From: Bacteroidales bacterium
Lineage (GTDB): Bacteria > Bacteroidota > Bacteroidia > Bacteroidales > UBA932
Direction of reading: 5' to 3'
DNA length: 11,392 nucleotides
Assembly (NCBI GenBank): GCA_017383945.1
Contig: JAFNUQ010000072.1
Span: forward strand, 1-11,392
In this document: positions 6,577 through 11,392 of the stretch, piece after piece
Numbering within the stretch: position 1 is the first letter of the stretch
Layout of the letters: the number at the start of each line of letters is the position of its first letter
Made by a program: the position numbers and the translations under genes
Notes under the pieces: generated by a model
Told to the model about the DNA's origin: nothing
What the model saw: the letters and a program-made list of their open reading frames with translations, nothing else
Database searches by the model: none

Positions 6577-7321
6577 TGAAGCTTTCAAATCCGTTCTTTT
6601 CTATCTCTGCTATTAACTCTCTGCCGCCGCTCTTGACGATACGACCATCTTTAAGGATGTGCACATAATCCGGCACAATGTATTCCAAAAGACGATGATA
6701 ATGGGTGATGATGATAGACGAAGTCTGAGGGCTTCTGAGCCTTGACACGCCATCGGCAACGATGCGAAGCGCATCCACATCAAGACCGGAGTCGGTCTCA
6801 TCAAGGATGCTGAGGGTCGGTTCGAGCATCGCCATCTGGAAGATTTCGCTGCGCTTCTTTTCTCCGCCGGAGAAGCCTACATTGACCTCTCTGCGCGCAA
6901 ATTCGCCCTTCATCTGGACAAATGCCATTTTCTCCTTGAGAAGCTTGAGATATTCTGCTGGCTTGAGCTCAGGCAAGCCGGCTGCCTTTCTGCGCGCATT
7001 GACTGCGGCTTTCATAAAAGCAGTGATGCTCACTCCCGGGATCTCGATAGGATACTGGAAGCTGAGGAAGATGCCTGCCCAGCTGCGCTCCTCAGGGCTG
7101 AGTGCCAGAAGATCCTCTCCATTATAGCTGATACTTCCCTGGCTCACGTTAAATTCAGGACGTCCGGCGAGCACTGCACTGAGAGTACTCTTTCCGGCTC
7201 CGTTTGGTCCCATAATGGCATGCACCTCACCTCGACCGATGCTGAGGTCTATACCTTTGAGGATTTCTTTTCCTTCGATGCCTGCCTTCAGGCCTTTAAT
7301 GTCTAATAATATATCGTTCAT
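6569..7321 (-). CDS. sufC: Fe-S cluster assembly ATPase SufC
   Basis: SufC, the cytosolic ABC-type ATPase that drives the SufBC2D scaffold for Fe-S cluster assembly. The 250-residue length is standard. Visible motifs: Walker A GPNGAGKST (38-46), Q-loop Gln89 in SFQYPIEIPGV, a signature FSGGEKKR (150-157) in the form special to SufC, Walker B with SILDETDSGLD (171-181), and the switch His207 in IIITHYHRLL. There are no membrane segments, as expected of a soluble ATPase. The ATG lies three bases after the pnuC-like stop, and the end overlaps sufD by eight bases, so translation is coupled along the operon. All catalytic residues appear intact. Confidence 0.98.
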   Translation of the reverse strand: MNDILLDIKGLKAGIEGKEILKGIDLSIGRGEVHAIMGPNGAGKSTLSAVLAGRPEFNVSQGSISYNGEDLLALSPEERSWAGIFLSFQYPIEIPGVSITAFMKAAVNARRKAAGLPELKPAEYLKLLKEKMAFVQMKGEFARREVNVGFSGGEKKRSEIFQMAMLEPTLSILDETDSGLDVDALRIVADGVSRLRSPQTSSIIITHYHRLLEYIVPDYVHILKDGRIVKSGGRELIAEIEKNGFESFNG

Positions 7322-7324
7322 AAT

Positions 7325-7906
7325 TTATGCTTTCTTGTATAGTTTATACCAGTTAATCAACGAGACTACCGCGTTGATGAGGTAAAGTGCACTTACTATC
7401 GGCATGAACACAAGGCCTGCCGAGATGTATAAGGTGAGGTTGGCAATATTGACAAAAAGCCAAGCAATCCAACACTCAAATTTCTTCTGCGCCGAGAGGA
7501 ACTGTGCTGTGAGTATGAGTGCCGTCACTACGCAGTCCAGGTATGGCAGAGGATTGTCCGTCTTGCTCATCAGCCAACCCCAGAGCGCAGCAAGCGACAG
7601 GGCGACTATGATGGTGATGATTCTGATCGGCCACGATAGCATCGTTACCTTGAGTTCACCCTGAGATGTGGTTTCTTCTGCGCGAGGGTGAGTCCAGCGA
7701 TAATGCCCCAAAATATTGATGCACAATGATATCGGCTGAAGGATGAGGTTGGCATAGAGGTTTTTGTCCCAAAACATTACAGCTAGCAGTGCTGTGTAGA
7801 TATAGCCTACCCAGAAGTTGTATTTGCTCGCCCTGCCGGCAAGAAATACTGTGGTCAAGCCAAATACAGCAGCAATGACGTCTATATGTGAGATGAGCCA
7901 ATCCAT
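7325..7906 (-). CDS. pnuC: PnuC-family vitamin transporter (nicotinamide riboside or related substrate)
   Basis: A 193-residue inner-membrane protein of the PnuC family, which take up nicotinamide riboside (PnuC), thiamine (PnuT) or riboflavin (PnuX) by facilitated diffusion with later phosphorylation trapping the substrate. Family marks are NFWVGYIYTALLA (30-42), LYANLILQ (50-57), and AQKKFECWIAWLFVNIANLTLY (139-160) with the W..W...N spacing (Trp146, Trp149, Asn153). About six or seven hydrophobic segments are present, and the end KLYKKA is basic. Substrate cannot be settled by eye; no TPP or FMN riboswitch is seen nearby, which mildly favours nicotinamide riboside. It lies between sufB and sufC: its ATG shares a base with the sufB stop (TAATG), and sufC starts three bases after it. 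This interrupts the usual sufBC adjacency. Confidence 0.85.
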   Translation of the reverse strand: MDWLISHIDVIAAVFGLTTVFLAGRASKYNFWVGYIYTALLAVMFWDKNLYANLILQPISLCINILGHYRWTHPRAEETTSQGELKVTMLSWPIRIITIIVALSLAALWGWLMSKTDNPLPYLDCVVTALILTAQFLSAQKKFECWIAWLFVNIANLTLYISAGLVFMPIVSALYLINAVVSLINWYKLYKKA

Positions 7907-9348
7907 TATCCTACCGATCCTTCAAGTGATATCTGTAAAAGTTTCTGGGCCTCAACCGCAAACTCCATAGGAAGCTTGGCGAGGACTTCCTTGGCATATC
8001 CGCCCACAATGAGTCCTACTGCATCTTCCGAATCTATGCCTCGCTGGTTGCAGTAGAAAAGCTGATCTTCACTGATCTTTGATGTCGTAGCTTCGTGCTC
8101 AAGGGTAGCACTTGGACAGTGGTTCTTGATGACAGGGAATGTGTGTGCTCCGCATTTATCTCCGATGAGCAGAGAGTCGCACTGCGAATAGTTGCGTGCA
8201 TTTTCTGCACCCGGAGCCACATGGACAAGTCCACGATAGCTGTTCTGACTATGTCCGGCAGAGATACCTTTGGAAACGATGCGGCTGCGGGTATTGCGAC
8301 CCAGATGAATCATCTTGGTGCCGGTATCCGCCTGCTGACGGTTATTGGTAACTGCCACGCTATAGAATTCGGATGAGGAATTGTCTCCCTTGAGGATGGT
8401 GCTAGGATACTTCCACGTAATGGCAGATCCTGTCTCGACCTGAGTCCAGCTGAGATGCGAGCCGCTTCCTTTGCAGATGCCTCTCTTGGTCACCAGGTTA
8501 AGGATACCGCCTTTGCCGTTTTCGTCACCCGGATACCAGTTCTGGGCGGTACTGTATTTGACATCTGCGTCTTTCTCAACAATAATCTCTACTACTGCCG
8601 CGTGGAGCTGGTGCTCATCACGCATCGGGGCGGTACATCCTTCCATATAGCTGACAGTTGAGCCCTCGTCTGCGATGATGAGGGTGCGCTCAAACTGGCC
8701 GGTTTCCATTGCGTTGATGCGGAAGTAGCTGGAGAGCTCCATCGGACATTTTACGCCCTTGGGGATGTAGCAGAAAGATCCGTCGGAGAAGACCGCCGAA
8801 TTGAGCGCCGCAAAGAAGTTATCACCGACAGGGACTACCGATGCAAGGTATTTCCTGACAAGGTCAGGGTGTTCCTTGACTGCTTCTGAGAAAGAGCAGA
8901 AGATGATGCCTTTCTCGGCAAGGGCCTGACGATAGGTGGTTGTGACGCTGACTGAGTCAAACACGGCATCGACGGCTACGTTGCTTTTGACGCCTGCGAG
9001 GACTTCCCTCTCGTGAAGAGGGATGCCGAGCTTGTCAAAAGTTTCCATCAACTTAGGGTCTATTTCTGTAGGGCGTTCTGAGTCCTTCTTCGGGGCAGCC
9101 CAATAGATAATATTCTGATAATCAATCTCCGGCATATCAAGATGGCCCCAAGTTGGAGGGGTCATCTTCTGCCATCTTCTAAAGGCATCGAGTCTGAACT
9201 CCAGAAGCCAGTCAGGTTCCTGTTTTTTAGAAGATATAAGTCTGATGATGTCTTCATTGAGACCTCGAGGGATGTACTCCTGCTCGACATCAGTCACGAA
9301 TCCTTCTTCATAGACTTTGCTGGTTATGTCTTTTATTATATCGTTCAC
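7906..9348 (-). CDS. sufB: Fe-S cluster assembly scaffold SufB
   Basis: SufB, the scaffold subunit on which the SUF system builds Fe-S clusters. The 480-residue length is normal. The start, with [21 protein letters not shown] (14-34) and [16 protein letters not shown] (44-59), is typical of the family. Later come [11 protein letters not shown] (265-275), [24 protein letters not shown] (380-403) and [17 protein letters not shown] (416-432). By spacing, Cys390 probably corresponds to the essential E. coli Cys405, with His418/Glu419 as the partner pair. The start codon is GTG at 9348; an in-frame TAG lies six codons upstream and no ATG falls between them. A -7 promoter element lies 23 bases upstream of the start, implying a very short leader. 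It heads the leftward operon; no sufS, sufE or sufU is in the window. Confidence 0.97.
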   Translation of the reverse strand: MNDIIKDITSKVYEEGFVTDVEQEYIPRGLNEDIIRLISSKKQEPDWLLEFRLDAFRRWQKMTPPTWGHLDMPEIDYQNIIYWAAPKKDSERPTEIDPKLMETFDKLGIPLHEREVLAGVKSNVAVDAVFDSVSVTTTYRQALAEKGIIFCSFSEAVKEHPDLVRKYLASVVPVGDNFFAALNSAVFSDGSFCYIPKGVKCPMELSSYFRINAMETGQFERTLIIADEGSTVSYMEGCTAPMRDEHQLHAAVVEIIVEKDADVKYSTAQNWYPGDENGKGGILNLVTKRGICKGSGSHLSWTQVETGSAITWKYPSTILKGDNSSSEFYSVAVTNNRQQADTGTKMIHLGRNTRSRIVSKGISAGHSQNSYRGLVHVAPGAENARNYSQCDSLLIGDKCGAHTFPVIKNHCPSATLEHEATTSKISEDQLFYCNQRGIDSEDAVGLIVGGYAKEVLAKLPMEFAVEAQKLLQISLEGSVG

Positions 9349-9371
9349 TTCTTTATTCTTTACCTAATTTA

Positions 9372-9379
9372 CAAATATA
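9372..9379 (-). promoter_or_regulatory. -7 element of the sufB operon promoter
   Basis: On the minus strand TATATTTG is an exact TAnnTTTG match. Transcription would start near 9365-9368, leaving a leader of only about 17-20 bases before the sufB GTG. No good TTTG is found at the expected -33 position (about 9399-9402), so the promoter may be weak or need an activator. It overlaps the region expected for the -33 box of the rightward promoter. Confidence 0.6.
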
Positions 9380-9392
9380 GCCGTTTTTTTCT

Positions 9393-9400
9393 TACTTTTG
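9393..9400 (+). promoter_or_regulatory. -7 element of the promoter for the URO-D/MtaA-like lipoprotein gene
   Basis: TACTTTTG is an exact match to TAnnTTTG. A weak -33 candidate TTTA (9368-9371) lies 21 bases upstream. Transcription would start near 9405, giving an A-rich leader of about 70 bases without a Shine-Dalgarno site, as is common for well-expressed Bacteroidota genes. The element lies where the -33 box of the divergent sufB promoter should be. Confidence 0.65.
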
Positions 9401-9476
9401 CTGAAACTAGCCCATATAACCATTTCCATCAAAACCTAACATTAAACTAAAAACAACTTTTAATAATTTAAAACCA

Positions 9477-10520
9477 ATGAAAAAAACAAACAGCATTTTC
9501 AAATCAGCATTGATTGCACTTTCTTTGTGCATCGTGGCTAGTGCTTGTGCACCGAAGGAAAACCAGCTCCCTACAACCAAAAAGGGCATTATGGACGCAT
9601 TTGTAGCCGGCACTCTTCCTGAGAGTTATGCCCCTGCAGCATTTTTCGTGCACTTTGCAAACAATCAGAAAGTCGGTATGCCGGCTGTCAATGCTCACCT
9701 TCAGTTCCTCCTCAAAACCAATGCCGACATCCTCAAAGTTCAGTTTGAGCAGAGAGTTCAGCGCGTTACAGACGATCTTGACAAGCAGGAGACTTGGGAC
9801 AACATCGGCCCAATCCCTGTAGATTTCTACCGCCCAACCGTGGAGATCATCAAGAATATCAACGAGATTGCAGGTAAGGATGTTTATGTTGCTCCTACCG
9901 TTTACTCTGCATACCAGGTAGCTCGTCAGGCACTCGGTGATGAGAACATCGCTAAAGCAGCCGCTGAGCGTCCAGAGGATCTCAAGAGAGTTCTCGGTTA
10001 CTATCTCGAGGCCCTTGAGTGGTATGTTCAGGAGTTGAAGAACATCGGCATCGAGAGTTTCTATATGACAACTCAGGGTGGCGAGATGAAATACAACTCA
10101 ATCCCTGGTTTCTACAGCGATATCATCAAGCCTTTTGACCTCAAACTCATGAACCAGTGCCAGGAAGGTGCTAAGCTCACTCTTCTCCACATCTGCGACT
10201 GGGAAGGCACATATGATGACCTTACAAGATATCTTGATTACCCTGGCGATATCGTAAATGTTCCTCTTGCACTCAACGGCACTCCTGTGACTTTGAGCGA
10301 TGCAGAAGAGCTCTTTGGTCGTCCGGTTCTCGGTGGCTTTGACAGAAAGGGTCATGTCATCAACAAGGGTAGCGTAGAGGAAGTTGCTGCTGTAGTCAAG
10401 GAAGCTATCGCCAACGGACCTAAGGGTCGCGTGATGATTGGCGCTGACTGCACCGTTTCAGACGCTCCTATCAAGAATATCCACGCTGCCGTAGCTGCAG
10501 CTCACAATTCGGGAGAATAA
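9477..10520 (+). CDS. Uroporphyrinogen decarboxylase/MtaA-superfamily protein with a lipoprotein signal
   Basis: A 347-residue protein of the URO-D superfamily (uroporphyrinogen decarboxylases and cobalamin-linked methyltransferases such as MtaA and CmuA). Residues 1-24 form a lipoprotein signal: MKK, a hydrophobic core IFKSALIALSLCIVA, and ASAC with Cys24 as the lipidation site. The body shows WDNIGPIPVDFYRPTVEII (107-125), LLHICDWEGTY (236-246) and MIGADCTVSDAP (320-331). His238, Cys240 and Cys325 reproduce the His-X-Cys...Cys zinc site of MtaA-type methyltransferases, suggesting methyl transfer rather than porphyrinogen decarboxylation. No corrinoid protein is visible nearby. If the signal is used, the enzyme sits in the periplasm or outer membrane, which is odd; Met39 is an alternative start that would make it cytoplasmic. 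Codon choice resembles rpsP, suggesting high expression. A WYL regulator follows nine bases later. Substrate unknown. Confidence 0.85.
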   Translation: MKKTNSIFKSALIALSLCIVASACAPKENQLPTTKKGIMDAFVAGTLPESYAPAAFFVHFANNQKVGMPAVNAHLQFLLKTNADILKVQFEQRVQRVTDDLDKQETWDNIGPIPVDFYRPTVEIIKNINEIAGKDVYVAPTVYSAYQVARQALGDENIAKAAAERPEDLKRVLGYYLEALEWYVQELKNIGIESFYMTTQGGEMKYNSIPGFYSDIIKPFDLKLMNQCQEGAKLTLLHICDWEGTYDDLTRYLDYPGDIVNVPLALNGTPVTLSDAEELFGRPVLGGFDRKGHVINKGSVEEVAAVVKEAIANGPKGRVMIGADCTVSDAPIKNIHAAVAAAHNSGE

Positions 10521-10529
10521 TTATTATTT

Positions 10530-11392
10530 ATGGATCAGCCGAAGCTGGAGCGAATGTTGCGTCTGATGCAGCTGCTCGCAAGCAATACACATTACAGCAT
10601 CGACGACTTGGCCGATAAGCTTGATATGTCCTACAGGACCATTTATCGCTACCTCGACACATTTCGCTCCGCTGGCTTCGCTGTCACAAAACTGCATAGC
10701 AATGTCTACAAGCTCGGGGCTATGCCCAGCGGCACAGTAGACTTTGACAACTTGATCTATTTCAGCGAGGAGGAGGCCTACCTGGTAAACAATCTCATTG
10801 ACAGACTTGACCCGACCAATGCTCTAAAGGTAGATCTGAAGCGCAAGCTCACTGCAATCTACAACAGCACAAGCATTGCAGACTATATCGACAAGGGTCA
10901 CAATGCCAGCAATGTGCAACTCCTCTCTGATGCGATCAAGCAGAAGAAAAAAGTTATCCTTAAAAGCTACGAATCCGCTCGCAGCGGAAGCATCAAGGAT
11001 CGTCTCGTGGAGCCATTTGGCTTCACTACCAATTATATAGATGTCTGGGCCTACGATCTCGGCGATTTCCACAATAAGCTTTTCAAGCTCGCGCGCATCG
11101 GAGAGGTCGTCATCTGCGACGAGAGCTGGGAATGCGAGAGCAACCACCGTAAGCAGGGAATGGACATCTTCCGGATGTCAGGCAAGACAGCAAAGCGTGT
11201 GAAGCTCCTCCTTAGCGTGAGAGCCAAGAACCTGCTGCTGGAGGAATATCCGCTTGCAGAAAGGGATCTGAGCGCAGCAGAAGACAAATGGCTGCTGGAA
11301 ACCGACATCTACAATTATGCAGGCGCCTGCCGATTCTATGTCGGCCTGGCCGGAGAAATCAGCATCGTAGACTCTCCGGAATTTAAGGAATA
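10530..11392 (+). CDS. WYL-domain transcriptional regulator, C-terminus cut by the window end
   Basis: The first 287 residues of a DNA-binding regulator of the HTH-WYL-WCX type. Residues 1-60 are a DeoR/HTH_11-like winged helix: LERMLRLMQLLASNTHYSIDDLADKLDMS with recognition helix YRTIYRYLDTFRSAG (35-49). A linker leads to the WYL domain, about 127-195, with RLVEPFGFTTNYIDVWAYD (158-176) and LFKLARIGEVVI (184-195). The WYL tripeptide itself is altered to a VWAYD form. The C-terminal WCX domain begins near 221 and is incomplete; the last bases are TA, so the stop is either at the very edge or further on. WYL proteins often sense nucleic acids or nucleotides and act as repressors or activators. 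It lies nine bases after the URO-D-like gene, so the two are probably co-transcribed and it may control the shared divergent promoter region. Confidence 0.88.
   Translation, partial: MDQPKLERMLRLMQLLASNTHYSIDDLADKLDMSYRTIYRYLDTFRSAGFAVTKLHSNVYKLGAMPSGTVDFDNLIYFSEEEAYLVNNLIDRLDPTNALKVDLKRKLTAIYNSTSIADYIDKGHNASNVQLLSDAIKQKKKVILKSYESARSGSIKDRLVEPFGFTTNYIDVWAYDLGDFHNKLFKLARIGEVVICDESWECESNHRKQGMDIFRMSGKTAKRVKLLLSVRAKNLLLEEYPLAERDLSAAEDKWLLETDIYNYAGACRFYVGLAGEISIVDSPEFKE

Noticed and set aside
6577-6588. TTG at 6588 as the sufD start
   Set aside because: The ATG at 6576 gives an eight-base overlap with sufC and a standard start codon; the TTG adds only four residues.
10824-11147. A 107-codon minus-strand open frame near the right end
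   Set aside because: It is antisense to the WYL regulator gene, whose helix-turn-helix and WYL domains are clear on the plus strand.

Overview
The window reads as a compact chromosomal segment from a Bacteroidota bacterium, most likely of the order Bacteroidales. The evidence is promoters of the Bacteroides type (TAnnTTTG at -7) at three gene starts, A/T-rich leaders without clear Shine-Dalgarno sites, ribosomal protein S16 with a long Ala/Lys/Glu-rich tail, and SUF proteins of the family usual in that group. Genus cannot be named from the sequence. Almost all of the window is coding and no stretch over 300 bases lacks a gene. I see no tRNA, rRNA, CRISPR array, insertion sequence or phage gene.

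Right part (about 9368-11392, + strand). A divergent promoter region of about 130 bases separates two transcription units. Rightward runs a gene for a uroporphyrinogen-decarboxylase/MtaA-superfamily protein with a lipoprotein signal peptide and a methyltransferase-type zinc motif. Nine bases later comes a WYL-domain transcriptional regulator cut by the window end.

Left part (9348 down to 1, - strand). Leftward runs a tightly packed series: sufB - pnuC-like transporter - sufC - very short sufD - ispE - a flippase fused to a TupA-like ATP-grasp domain - a TOD1/MUCI70 (DUF616) glycosyltransferase-like protein - rpsP - rimM - GT2 glycosyltransferase - second GT2 glycosyltransferase (cut). Junctions from sufB to the DUF616 gene are overlaps or gaps of a few bases, including TAATG stop/start overlaps, so this is probably one translationally coupled operon. 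rpsP-rimM has its own promoter inside the end of the DUF616 gene and a textbook intrinsic terminator at the rimM stop codon.

How the genes fit together: sufBCD builds Fe-S clusters, which the late MEP-pathway enzymes IspG and IspH need; ispE is an earlier step of that pathway and supplies isoprenoids, including the undecaprenyl carrier used for surface glycans. The flippase/ATP-grasp protein, the DUF616 protein and the two GT2 enzymes look like parts of a surface polysaccharide pathway, split by the rpsP-rimM housekeeping pair. That linkage is inference from gene order. The most unusual points are the flippase/ATP-grasp fusion, the pnuC-like gene inside the suf operon, the roughly half-length SufD, and the lipoprotein version of a MtaA/URO-D enzyme.
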